DNA of 64,000 nucleotides from Zychaea mexicana (lineage: Eukaryota; Mucoromycota; Mucoromycetes; Mucorales; Lichtheimiaceae): NCBI RefSeq assembly GCF_025766255.1, contig NW_026516708.1, positions 186,001 through 250,000 on the forward strand. Reading direction: 5' to 3'. The position numbers and the translations under genes were made by a program. Positions 50,152 through 60,805 of the stretch are shown one piece after another; within the stretch, counting starts at the first letter, position 1; each line of letters begins with the position of its first letter. The notes below the pieces were generated by a model. The model was not told where the DNA came from. It ran no database searches and worked only from the letters and a program-made list of their open reading frames with translations.

Positions 50152-51267
50152 AGGAACACTGCAGTGATGTGCTTGTCAATAAAGACGACACGATATATGC
50201 CAATTCAGAACTTGGACCGTTCCTTTGTTCAGACCATACATAGTGCGAATGTCATCCTTTACTGTATATTAAAATACTAGCTATCTCGCATGTAATTTAA
50301 ATTGAAAGCATTACTACTCTATCTACCATCGTCATTATAATATTGACATCTTTATTAAATTTTGGAAAACTTGAATATGATTGGCATGATCTTTTACTTG
50401 TCTGCAAATACGACCATCATTTCTTGAGCCTCAGTACATATGTGAAGATGTTACCAAGTCTCGCGGATCAACATCCTTGTTGAATCACGCATCTATGGCA
50501 TAGCGAATGCCTGAAATAACCGTTTGTTCATCCTGAAAGACAAAATCACCAGGTATCCTCAGATCCGTTAGTTGTCAGGCATGGCACCATACGATGACAT
50601 ACGAGTACCGTCCTTTATTCTTTTTTTTTGCACCATCGACTATGATACTTGGAAATTTTATGATATGATAGCGGTACTCATTACATGATATTTGACATAA
50701 TAGTGCTACTGATACTATTTTAGTGGTTATGTACATGAGTATTAAAGAGAGAAAATAACAGCTTACCACCGTGAAAGTGCTAGATTATATGGTAGCTGAT
50801 ATATGTATTTCTACCGCTAAAAACATTAAATTATATAATGTGCATACGCTTTTATATGGTACTGCTGTAGTTTAAAACTCATGTAATTTATTAGAAGAAT
50901 AATGACGGTGCGCTTTTCATTACATCCTTGTTGCTTCCTTGCGGTGCTTATAAATGAAAGAGTAAATACAATACTGTATGGGGAGGAGCGGAGTAAGTTT
51001 GGACGACTGAGTGCACTATGTGTGATGGTTGACAGTAGAGCCTCTTCTAGTCAATACAGACAGTATTGCTCTACAATAAATCTAGAACAATTGAACAAGT
51101 CCACATGAGCAGGTGCCTACGTTGTTCAGAGTGCTTTAGGTGCCCGTCTTGTTGATGAGGATCGACGGGCTACCGTGGACAGATACCCCGCCAACCTTCT
51201 TGGTAGACATGATATACAGTGCCCTAGCAATTTTGTCCCTTTGTGCCCGACTTCGCGTCGATGACTA
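50152..51267 (-). repeat. Right terminal inverted repeat, ~1.1 kb
   Basis: Inverted copy of 44,028-45,142. Its inner edge carries a stray piece of the family X 3' end in plus orientation (GGAACACTGCAGTGATGTGC onward), although no family X body adjoins it there. This shows the arm was copied from the family X side. A third copy lies at 62,474-63,604. Confidence 0.8.
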
Positions 51268-51281
51268 GCACCGCGCGAAAA

Positions 51282-51314
51282 GTCCAATATCAAGGGCTTT
51301 TAAAAGACCTTGAT
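51282..51314. repeat. AATATCAAGG palindrome, left
   Basis: About 32 bases able to form a nearly perfect hairpin: AATATCAAGG and CCTTGATATT arms around CTTTTAAAAG, itself a palindrome. It lies 15 bases outside the end of the 7.2 kb unit. Confidence 0.7.
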
Positions 51315-53405
51315 ATTTGTATATAAAGAGGCAAGGTGGGCCTCCACAGAAGGTGGGGGTTTTTGGAGATTGGATGCGGTAGTTATGCATGAAGTATTCT
51401 GTTTGTGTATGTAAATTTACTATATTGGTACAAAAAGTTCCCAGTATATGCAATAGCTGCAAGAACAGAACCTCATGTTAGTTACTCAACTACTACATCA
51501 GATGAAGCACTCCGAGTGTATGCTTTGGCTACCAAGAGAAGTCTTTTATGAGTTTTCTTTCACATACACCAGTATGCACCATTCGATTATCTAAAAAATG
51601 ACAGGTCTCGCACTACCACTGTTCTGCATCATCTTCATTAATCCCCCTACAAACCCTTGCATCAAAAGATCATATGTACTTTCTATAGTGCTGTCTTACA
51701 AACATATACAGAGTAGCCAAAAATGCCGCTCTTGTATACATAATTGATATCATGCTGAAACCAATTGGATCTAAAAAAGGATGTTATGATGCATTTTATA
51801 TATACAAACATTCTCATCGCGTATTACAAGGCAGCACATGTTTTACGATGCTGATTGAATGTGTTTATCTTTCATACTGTTGTAATTGACGATTGCAATC
51901 AAGATGAGGTTCATAAAAGTAAAAGTATGGTAATAAAGTTGCACAATATAGAATGCGTTGAGGGAGTAATCAATGGTCTCAGTTGATCCTCTTTTCTGCA
52001 TATATACTTAGACTGCTTCCATGCATTATTTCTTAAACTTCCTTTTTTTCTGCATGGCCTGTTACTTTTCACTATGGTCATGGCTTTTGCACAGGCCACT
52101 ACTTTCTACAACGCTTTAATATTCAGTACTAAGGGAACGCCAAGTGGATACAGCTTCGTCATGCCTTCATAACCTCAGGTGTAAGGTGGTAGGTAAAGTT
52201 GGTGTACAGAAAGATGGATGAAGTATCAGTCAGTGGAATTGACGTGCTACTTGCATAATCTGTTACAAATGTTTGTATTGGATTTTGTGAGTATGCATGT
52301 GATGAGTACTTTTTGAAAGTTTTTTTATTTGGTTCACTGAAATACCTTTCTCTTCCTCCTCCTTCTTCGATTTTTACTTATGGTCCTATTGGAAGGTGAT
52401 CCTCTTGGCTCTTATCCTTTCCTTACATTTCCTACGACCTATATTGCTAATACTAGTGCACGCCTTCACTATACCATTTCCTACAACAAAGTTCGTACTT
52501 TATGCCTTTTGAAGCTGCCGTCGCTGCCAAATGTTATATACTAGCTAGAAGAGTGTAAGTTTCTCTTTTTTTTAAGTATAACTATATATACCATTTATCC
52601 ATAACCCTGACTACCTACAATGTACCATTCCTCTCACCGTGCCGTATGTATACTACGAACTTATTCATGCTTTGCTAATGTTTCCTAACGTGATGAAATG
52701 GAGTGCTACTATTATGGTTGACTCATATGGACGGTAAGGATCAAGGCCACATAGGTATGTATATCTTTGTTAGTGCTTTTTTCTTATGACATATAACGAG
52801 CTTCGTTATCTCCACACTACTGGTATATATCAAACTTCTCCTTTCGCGGCCGGTCTTAACTCCTTCATCCTGTGAATAATGCATTCTGGATTCTTCACTA
52901 ACAATCTTCAATGTATCTTTTAGGTATGTCATCTTCAAAATCGTCTATGAACATCTCCTTCTGCACTGTTTTTGTTTTCACTTATAAATTGACTCAACAT
53001 GCATCTTTCCATAGTAGGATCGCTGTCCTTTGCACTAGCTCTTTTCAACTACAGCCTTCCTTTTAAAATCATCACATAACGTAGACTTACATTTGATGAC
53101 GTTCTTTAATGTTCTATAAAGCATAATCTTGTACTCGATTTTTTATACAAATATAATAATAAAGACGGTTGTGAACACCATAATAATATATATATTAGAC
53201 CATGAATATAAAAACCAATAGCATGCTTTGTCCATTTACTATATGTGTAATATAAAGAACGAAAATATGCAATGCGTAATCCTTCTTTTTACGAACCTAC
53301 TACAGAAGGCACCTGGTCCATATGCAATGTATGGTAAGACCGTTATCGACATCTACATGCATGATGTAATCAAATCATAAGCTTGGGGGACTATATGCAT
53401 ATAAA

Positions 53406-53540
53406 AATATCAAGGTGTAAAAAAACCTTAATATTTACTCGAAAAGCTGAATATCAAGGTGTTTGAAAACATCTTGATATTTTATAATAAAGCTGTATAT
53501 CAAGATAATATCAAGCTTTTTTCTACCCCTTGATATTCCC
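53406..53540. repeat. Cluster of AATATCAAGG palindromic units, right
   Basis: Three or more units of ATATCAAG and its inverse (CTTGATAT) with loops of about 10 bases lie within 135 bases, next to the 3' flank of family X copy C. They match the palindrome at 51,282. Confidence 0.65.
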
Positions 53541-53559
53541 CTGCAAGCCCAGTGTAGGA

Positions 53560-54049
53560 TGTCCACAATATTTAATAATGGCACAAAATTTCGTTATAAC
53601 TATATTAAATCATATTTACAATCAACAAAGCGTATACAGAAGTAATGCACCAGAGAAGATATATAAGAAGGGATGATTGTTGGTAGAATTAAGAAGTGCT
53701 GTTTGTGACGCGTTTCAAGTTGGCATATATAGTGTCGCCTTTCTTGACAAGTACATCACCGCTGTGCTCCTTGATCAGTAATTGAGTGAGCTCATCTTGC
53801 TCCTCAAGCAATTCCTAAGAAGACAGAATTTCAGTCTATCACATTCATTAACTTACTTCTGAAATAGCAGATGCATTTTTTACCTTCAATTTGAAAAGAA
53901 GTTCAAACACACGCTTTCATGTGTAACGACTTTGGTAGTTGCACAGGACGTCAGCAGATCGTAATTCAATAAAAGACCATTTGCCTGAAGGTAGTAGGCT
54001 AGTTGACAGTAACGTGATTTTATCACCGACGCATTGTACAGAGAGTATG
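53560..54049 (-). pseudogene. Family X copy C, 3' end
   Basis: Minus-strand equivalent of the copy A tail. It encodes ELLEEQDELTQLLIKEHSGD and continues to the same NLKRVTNS-type terminus as copy A. It shares about 150 bases of 3' flank with copy A (43,880-44,026), which copy B lacks because inverted-repeat sequence replaces it. The gene is cut at 54,049 by the inverted transposon (copy 3) and resumes at 57,755. Confidence 0.6.
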
Positions 54050-54384
54050 GGGGACATCCAACTCCAATTAGATATTAGATAATACTATTGGCTGTAAGAA
54101 ATCTATTGGCTATAAAAATCCAAATTATACAAAAAATTGAATTTTGTGTATATATAAAAATAATTGGTAAGAAAGGAATGCCAGGTATGAATTCACATTA
54201 TGTTATATACCAGTTGAAGAAAATGCTGTAAATAGTACTGAATTTATAGCAAGATAATGAATATAGGTTTCGAGAGCATTTAATAGAAATGTTATCAGAA
54301 AACTATTAATTTATACTAAGAAATAAATTTCAAACTCAATTACTTTTTTGACAAAAATTGAATTTTTGTATTTGAAAAAAGAAA

Positions 54385-54885
54385 TTGTTTCAAAGATTCA
54401 ATAAAAATGTTGCATTAAATGAATTCCTCCCAATCAACCATATCCAATTACGTAATGATCTTAACAAAGAATTAGATGTATTCATGGAAAATGAATTGGA
54501 TTCTTACATTAATAAAAATATTGTAGAAAAATTAAAAATGAAATTACAAAATAAAATAAAGTCATTGTTTTCAACAGACTACTTTTTATACTTGAGCATG
54601 AATAATGATTTTTGTACCCATAAATTTAAAAAAGGAAAACGTGATGGTTAGTTTTGTGGTAGAAAAATCAGAACAAATTTACCTGATGGTAAAAAGGATT
54701 ACCTTTGCTGTCAACATAGTAAGCTTCATATTCCTAAAAATAAAAAATTTGTTGTTTATAAATCTAATAACACTAAAGATGAGAAAATTGAAAAAAAAGA
54801 AAACAAGAAAGAGAAAAAAACTAAACCTATTAAAGCTATTATAGGAAACCCATTTTATTTATGTTTCAATTCAATCATTCCTTAA
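54385..54885 (+). pseudogene. Zinc-motif protein of copy 3, one in-frame stop
   Basis: Open from at least 54,385 with no convincing ATG at the 5' end. In the readable part, an acidic/helical region (DLNKELDVFMENELDSYINK) is followed by NDFCTHKFKKGKRDG, a TAG at 54,649, then FCGRKIRTNLPDGKKDYLCC and QHSKLH. The Cys/His pattern is C-x-H-x(~12)-FC-x(~16)-CC-x-H. After it comes a Lys/Glu-rich tail (KDEKIEKKENKKEKKTK) and GNPFYLCFNSIIP before the stop at 54,883. Copy 1 has Tyr/Met-Cys where the TAG-Phe-Cys stands, so the TAG probably replaced a Gln or Tyr codon. The function is unknown; by analogy with two-gene Harbinger elements, whose second protein binds DNA, a helper role is possible. Confidence 0.6.
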
Positions 54886-54921
54886 ATATAATCAATATTT
54901 ATAAATAATATGGTATCAATG

Positions 54922-55258
54922 ATACAGGATTTTGAATCCAATCCCGGACACGGGCTCAAAACTTTTCGCGAACGGGATTTTTTTTTCGCTCATGGGATTT
55001 TTTCTTTTGGTTTACGGGATTTACTATTTCGTTCGCGGGCTTTCTTTTTCGCCAATGAGATTTTCCATTTGGCCAACGGCGTTTTGACTTGGCCAACAGC
55101 ATTATATTTCGCTAATGGCCCCTTTTTTCACTAACGGCATTTTCACTTGGTCAACGGCCCTCTTTTTCGCTAACGGCATTACTAATTTGCTTGCAGCAGT
55201 TTATTTCGCCAACGGCATTGTCACTTGGACAACGGCCCTCATTTGGCTCACAGGATTA
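54922..55258 (+). repeat. Foldback left arm with internal tandem units
   Basis: Starts ATACAGGATTTTG. It contains about ten degenerate units alternating TTTCGC.AACGGCATT and CACTTGG.CAACGG. Translation gives repetitive FANGI..W-type peptides, an artefact of the repeat. Confidence 0.75.
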
Positions 55259-55683
55259 ATGTTTCGCCCATGGTACTGTCGTTTGGCTAGCAGCATTTCA
55301 ATTATTAGTCACTGCATTCTGCATCTTCTACTTAATTCAAGCAAAGATGCTTTGTTACTGCGTATAATTTCAGTTTCGAGTTTATAGCTTTTGGCGTTTG
55401 ACAGAAATGAAGCCTGCTATTGCCATTTACATTTAACTACAGTAGTACAAAAACGGAAGAGCAAGATTCTAAGACTGACAGTGTTAGCCAGTGAGCGATC
55501 ATTAGAAGAGTTGGCTCGAAAAGAAAGCTAGAAATAGTCATTTCAACCCATTCTGTTGTCTATGTTTATTGAACGTATTTGGTACGGATATAAGTAAAAA
55601 CGTATGTTGTATTTGGAATCAAAAGCTTAAACGAAGATGTTGAATATGCCTTAACTAAATAAAAGAAAACTGTAAGCGAAACA

Positions 55684-56022
55684 ATAATCTTGTGAGCCAA
55701 ATGAGGGGCCATTGTCCAAATGACAATGCCGTTGGCGAAATAAACTGCTGCAAGCAAATTAGTAATGTCGTTAGCGAAAAAGAGGGCCGTTGACCAAGTG
55801 AAAATGCCGTTAGTGAAAAAAGGGGCCATTAGCGAAATATAATGCTGTTGGCCAAGTCAAAACGCCGTTGGCCAAATGGAAAATCTCATTGGCGAAAAAG
55901 AAAGCCCGCGAACGAAATAGTAAATCCCGTAAACCAAAAGAAAAAATCCCATGAGCGAAAAAAAAATCCCGTTCGCGAAAAGTTTTGAGCCCGTGTTCGG
56001 GATTGGATTCAAAATCCTGTAT
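55684..56022 (-). repeat. Foldback right arm
   Basis: Inverse of 54,922-55,258 with roughly 95% identity by eye. The largest differences are near the inner end. Confidence 0.75.
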
Positions 56023-56042
56023 ATTACCCAGAGTATGCAATT

Positions 56043-57562
56043 TTATAATATACCAAGATTATGCTTATTGATATATTCCTTCAATAAATCCTTTTGATAG
56101 AACTTATCAATTGATAACCAACTGTTATCATCAGCACTATATCCAACCTATTTTACTTCAAAAAAATATGTACCATTTTCAGTTTTATGCCTAATAATCT
56201 CTTCTATTTTATATGATGCCATTGCTCGTTGTTTCCCTTTATTTCGCTTTATTTTTTTACTACGCTCATTAAATCTTGGAACATCATCATTATCACTATT
56301 ACTCTGATTTGAATTATTATCAGATTCATTATCAACAATCATTTCTTCATTTGATATAGCCATATCAAGCAGGTCATTTTGCAATCTGATCATTTTATCT
56401 AGTTTATCTTTATTTTGTCTATCATTGCTGACCACTATATCAATTAGTTTATGCTCTACTGGAAAATTAAAATCATTACTGTGCCATAGTTTATAGTGTG
56501 GTAAAATAGGAATATTGAACATTTCTACAATTTTGTTATATTTTTTAATAAACAAGCTACACAAAATTGCAGATTATAGTATTTTATGTTATCCATTTTA
56601 ACAACTGACTTGTTATTATTGAATCGGCAGAATGTATTCCCAATTTCTGAAAATTGATTCTCAACTTTTGTCCTAAAACTTCCAAATGTCTTATTAAAAT
56701 GATCCTCAGTAATCGTTAAGGGCTCATTTACATTTTTACGTATAGGGTATACAAAATTATCATGGCTAAAGTTATATCCTTTTTCATTAGCAAGCTCTGT
56801 AAATTGCGTGATAAATAAAGTATATCCACCATCAACTGCCATTATGTCATTCTCATGTATATATTTAAATAATTTCATGTTTAAAAACATGCTACCATCT
56901 GAGCTATCAGAACAAAAGTCACTTTTAGAAGTATAAATAATCATATCATTCATATCACTAACAAACTGGGTACGTATTCTATTCTTCTTAAATTTATAAG
57001 AATACATTCTTTGAAAGTGGTCAATTTCAGTATCTACATAGTTAATTCTTGAATCATGGCCATCCAATACAAGTGTTACATGTTTAAATAAGTCGGGATT
57101 ATGCTTTCTAGCAGATAGAATATGTAATTTGATAGATGAAAACATGTTATTCATTGAATCATTTACTATTTTGTTGATTCGTTTATAGTTGTCCTCATCT
57201 ATCCAAAACTTTTTATAAAATGTATGAAATGTGCTATGTGGTAAGTATTTTTCAAATTTTTCACTACATACTCCAGAGACTAAATGATATAATAAAAACA
57301 ATCCTTTTTCAATTTCAAAGTAAGGTCCGGGATATTCCTTGTTTGTATATAAAACTACTAGAAAATAAAATACAGCAACATAACCTAATTTACATAATAA
57401 TTCATCCTTAATTTTTTCTATGAATTTAATATGTCTCAAATCAGTTCTATGTTTATATTTATTATGTACAGTAGGCCAATTCCAATCTAGGAATTGCCAA
57501 TAATTTGCAATAATTGAGTTTACTTCATTTGTAATCAGTAGTGTATAGTTTGTTGTATCCAT
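56043..57562 (-). pseudogene. DDE transposase fused to a chromodomain, copy 3 (one frameshift, one stop)
   Basis: The start MDTTNYTLLITNEVNSIIAN is intact, and the frame that breaks copies 1 and 2 is whole here (IEKIKDELLCKLGYVAVFYF). First Asp in HVTLVLDGHDSRINY, YSYKFKKNRIRTQFVSDMND, second Asp in DIMAVDGGYTLFI, Glu in FGSFRTKVENQFSEIGNTF. One base is missing at about 56,545 (LLKNI then NKIVEMFNIPILPHYKLW). The linker after IDIVVSNDRQNKDKLDKM stays open, showing that the TAA in copies 1 and 2 is a lesion. The chromodomain reads SYKIEEIIRHKTENGTYFFE, then VK, a TAG where copy 1 has Trp (KWKDY), and YSADDNSWLSIDKFYQKDLL. It ends at 56,043. With two lesions it is the least damaged copy and diverges by roughly a third of residues from copies 1 and 2. 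Confidence 0.75.
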
Positions 57563-58715
57563 TGGGTCGTTCTTTATTTATATTATGGATTTTCAATTTT
57601 TATAATCATTGAATACATGATTTTGGTCACATGATGTCATAAAATTGATAAAATATCAAAATGGATGATATAATTTAATATGGCAGCAAGCAATTTATTA
57701 GATTTATCAAAAACTATTGTAAATTTATAGCCAATTTGGTACTGCACATCCCACTATGCGTATTTTGTTGAATGTGTTCCATGATGCTGACTGCTGCTTC
57801 TTCATCTCGACTTTCAAGCAATGGTGGGAGCATTCCATTAGCTTTAATGTATCTTCTTTGGTGTGAGTACCATCGATCTCCCTAATATCATACATGACAC
57901 ATATATCAGCATGTAAATAAACCCGCGTTTTTTCACTATGCCTCAATCTTTCAAATTAGCTTATTAGCGAACTTAAATGTTTGTACTATATACCCTGAGC
58001 ACTCTGCAAGAATTCTTTCTAGTTTAGTAGAATTGAACCCAATTCCATCCATAACATTTTTTTGTGAATTGGATCCAATTTCACACCTATTCATGGAATC
58101 CAGAAATACCGTTAGAACAATCAGCTTTTACTTCAACCCATACCAAAAGGTATTGCTTACCATAAAAACCCAACGAGGTTTGTCCATGTACCGAAGTACT
58201 TGAATATCGGGAGCACATGCTCCATGAAAGGCGTTCGCTCATTGGTTCTTGTTGTGAAAACCAGCTTAAGACAATTAGCATAATAATCGTTCAATATAGA
58301 ATGTATCATGGCGATGTCTTTCTTTCCCTGTTCTGTGAGGTCATTGATAGTTGTTGCAGTATTGGTTTCCAAGTATTCACTGAATGCTGCCCAGGAGCAG
58401 TTGAGCGCATTTGTTAGATACTCTTTTGCGGCGGAATGCTTTGTTAGATATTTTAATTCTTGCTGGCTGTCAATGTTTTCTTAGAATTCTTTTTCTACAA
58501 GAGCTGGAACCAGCACAGATGGATCATCACTTCTTAGGGCGATGATAAAGTGCCTGTTAATTTTTGAGCAGTGGCGATATACTAATAGTTTTAGTTTTTT
58601 TTATTTTTATGGATAGTAAGGATTTTATAGTTTGTAAGATTATTTTCTAAAATTAAAACTATTTTATTTTATCATAAAAACAAATTGAATTTTTTTTAAT
58701 ATAAAAATAATAACA

Positions 58716-60298
58716 ATGGATATTAATAAATTGATTACCGCTGAAGTAAATTCTATACTTGTAATGCATTGGGCTTTTTTAAATTATAATTGGCCCATCA
58801 TTAATAATAAGTATAAACATAGAACAGAAATAAAATATATCAAGTACATTGATATTATTAAAAAAAATTACTAGAAAAATTAGGATATATTGCAGTCTTT
58901 TTCTTTTTGGTTGTATTATATACTAATAAAGAATATCCTGCTCCTTATTTTGAAGTAGAAAAAGGTTTATTTTTATTATACCATTTAGTATCTGGTATTT
59001 CAGGAAAAGATGATATTGATAAATTTATTCCTCAAAGTTCCTTTTTTAATTTTTATAAAAAAGTTTGGATAGATGAAGAAAATTATAAAAGAATAAATAA
59101 AATAGTAAATGATGCATTGGATAACATGTTTTCAAATATAAAATTAAGAATTTTATCCACCCATAAATATAATCCAGAATTGTTTAAACACATAACATTG
59201 ATTATCGACAGTCATGATCCTAGAATAAATTATAGCGACACAGAAATTAAACGTAGCAGATTATATAGTTATAAATTTAAGAAAAATGGATTAAGAACTC
59301 AATTTGTTAGTGATATAAATGATATGATTATTTATACTTCTAAAAGTGATTATTGTTCAGATAGCTCTGATAGTAGTATGTTCTTGAATATGAAATTATA
59401 TAGAAAACTTAATAATAAAGATACTATTGCAGTTGATGGTGGTTACACTTTATTTTTAAAATATTTTGTAGATTTATCAGTAACTAAAGGTTATAATTTT
59501 ACTGATGATAATTTTGTGAATCCTATTAGAAAAAATCCTGGTGAAAACTTATCAATTATATAAGACTATTTTAACAAAACATTTGGAAGTTTCAGAAGTA
59601 AAATTGAAAACCAATTTTCAGCAATAGGTAATAAATTTCATAGATTTAATAATAACAAATAAGTTGTGAAAATGGATAATGTAAAGTTTTATAATTTACA
59701 ATTTAAGGTTGCTTGTTTATTAAAAAATATACATAAATTTTGTGAGTTATATAATGTACCAACTATGCCACATCATAAGTTATGGGAAACTGAGAACTTT
59801 GATTTTCCTATTGAAAGAAAATTAATAGATATTGTTGTTAGTAATGAAAAGTAAAATATAAATAAATTAAATAAAATGCTTGAATTACAAAGTAGTTTCT
59901 TAACTATGGATATATCGGATACTCCTATAATAGATAATGATTATTCAGGTGATGAAATTAATAGTGATGCTAGTAATTCGAGTGATGATTATAAAAAAAG
60001 TAAAGAATTATCAAAGAAAAGAAAAATTAAAGGTAAAGGAAAACAAAGAGGATACAAATCTTATGAAATTGAAGCAATTGTTACTCATAAAATAGAAAAT
60101 GAAGTATATCACTTTTTAGTTAAATGGAAAGATTATTCAGAAAGTGAAAATACTTGGTTAACTATTGATAACTTTAATGAAAAGGCAATGCTAAAAGAAT
60201 ACATTGAAAATAATAATCTTAGTTTACTTCAAATTAATTTCTCTAATATAACTTTATTACCATCTTTAAAGATACTATACTCTACCTTATATATTTAA
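58716..60298 (+). pseudogene. DDE transposase fused to a chromodomain, copy 2 (most damaged)
   Basis: Shares with copy 1 the missing base in the A-rich tract (about 58,860) and the in-frame TAA before the chromodomain (59,852). Two further stops are private: TAA at about 59,561 (copy 1 reads Thr-Glu as ITEDYF) and TAA at about 59,660 (copy 1 reads Ser in NNNKSVVKMDN). The DDE features and chromodomain are otherwise as in copy 1. The private stops show that decay continued after the duplication. Confidence 0.75.
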
Positions 60299-60355
60299 AG
60301 AGGATAAACTCCTTTATTTTTTTAGTTTTATAATGAATAAAGTCAGCTGCTATTA

Positions 60356-60805
60356 TTATTGCATTATCTTGTTTATAATATCTACAAAGTTAATTATTCC
60401 ACCATTGCAAACATAAATTTTTTTCATTTTTCTTTTTTCAACTTTTTTTATATCTTTTTTATGCCCATATTTGCTTATAATAACACAGGGTAATTCTGGT
60501 TTTTTAATTTTTTTTGATCTTTTTTATTTCTTTTTTTATTATATGCTTTTTACTATATTTATAGCAAAGATAATCAGGCTTTTGAACCTTCTAAATTAGT
60601 ATTGATTTTTTTGTGACACATATATCCTTTTTTCTCTCCACGTTTATGTACATATGTATATACATTATTACTACTATTCAAATACCAAAAGTGATTACTT
60701 TCAACATCTTGCATTTTTTCTTTTATTTTTTTTCCATCATTTTTTTTTATTTTCTTTAGTTAGGTTATCTGTACCTATAAGTATCTCAGAATTTAATAAG
60801 ACCAT
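60356..60805 (-). pseudogene. Zinc-motif protein of copy 2 (decayed)
   Basis: Same degraded minus-strand gene as in copy 1, convergent with the transposase. Stops in the Lys-rich part persist. The ICTY...KRGEKKGYMC core is recognisable around 60,620-60,660. Confidence 0.45.

Larger units (their letters stand above)
45421..51252 (+). repeat. Large direct repeat, unit 1
   Basis: Matches 57,757-63,604 base for base over most of about 5.8 kb, with about 97-98% identity by eye. It includes family X, the nested transposon and one inverted-repeat arm. The two units differ by small indels, a 66-base insertion in unit 2 and scattered substitutions. Confidence 0.85.
44028..51267. mobile_element. 7.2 kb unit bounded by ~1.1 kb terminal inverted repeats
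   Basis: The left arm begins TAGTCATCGATGCGAAGTC and the right arm ends with its inverse (GACTTCGCGTCGATGACTA), so the outer edges are sharp. Between the arms lie family X copy B on the minus strand, an AT-rich transposon (about 46.25-48.67 kb) nested in it, and the 5' part of copy B. No clean target-site duplication is visible (left flank ACATCT, right flank GCACCG). The left insertion point follows the tail of family X copy A. No transposase that obviously belongs to this outer unit is present, so it is either a non-autonomous element or an inverted duplication that resembles one. A second, one-armed version lies at about 57.8-63.6 kb. Confidence 0.6.
51268..53559. other. Spacer between repeat units with AATATCAAGG palindromes
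   Basis: No gene supported. Near its left edge (51,282-51,314) lies an imperfect palindrome AATATCAAGG...CCTTGATATT enclosing CTTTTAAAAG. Near its right edge (53,406-53,540) lie at least three related palindromic units. The core is AT-rich with scattered small open frames that resemble nothing. Confidence 0.5.
54922..56022. mobile_element. Foldback element, ~1.1 kb
   Basis: Inverted arms at 54,922-55,258 and 55,684-56,022 enclose a loop of about 425 bases. The tips share ATACAGGATTTTGAATCC. The arms are built of degenerate units of about 18-27 bases, such as TTTTTCGCTAACGGCATT and CACTTGGCCAACGGC. No transposase and no clear target duplication are present. It sits between the stop of the copy 3 transposase (56,043) and the end of the zinc-motif gene (54,885), so it may have entered without damaging either. 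Confidence 0.75.
54050..57754 (-). mobile_element. Chromodomain-transposase element, copy 3 (inverted, divergent, with target duplication)
   Basis: Inserted in family X copy C. The left junction reads GAGAGTATG then GGGGACATCC, and the right junction reads ATCCCAC then TATGCG. Copy B has the uninterrupted site (GAGAGTACGCG at 45,415), so the target duplication is TATG, TAT or TA, which cannot be resolved. The ends form imperfect inverted repeats (GGGGACATCCAACTCCAATT against GTGGGATGTGCAGTACCAAA). The transposase gene runs on the minus strand and the zinc-motif gene on the plus strand, convergent as in copy 1. A foldback element separates them. Confidence 0.75.

Noticed and set aside
54910..55387. 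Repetitive protein-like frames (FANGI, WPTALYFANG) on both strands
   Set aside because: They are translations of the foldback arms' tandem DNA units and mirror each other because the arms are inverted.
58716..60298. C-to-T type stops in transposase copy 2 as a sign of RIP mutation
   Set aside because: Only some changes fit (one stop arises by C to A), the copies remain about 97% identical, and RIP is not established outside Ascomycota.
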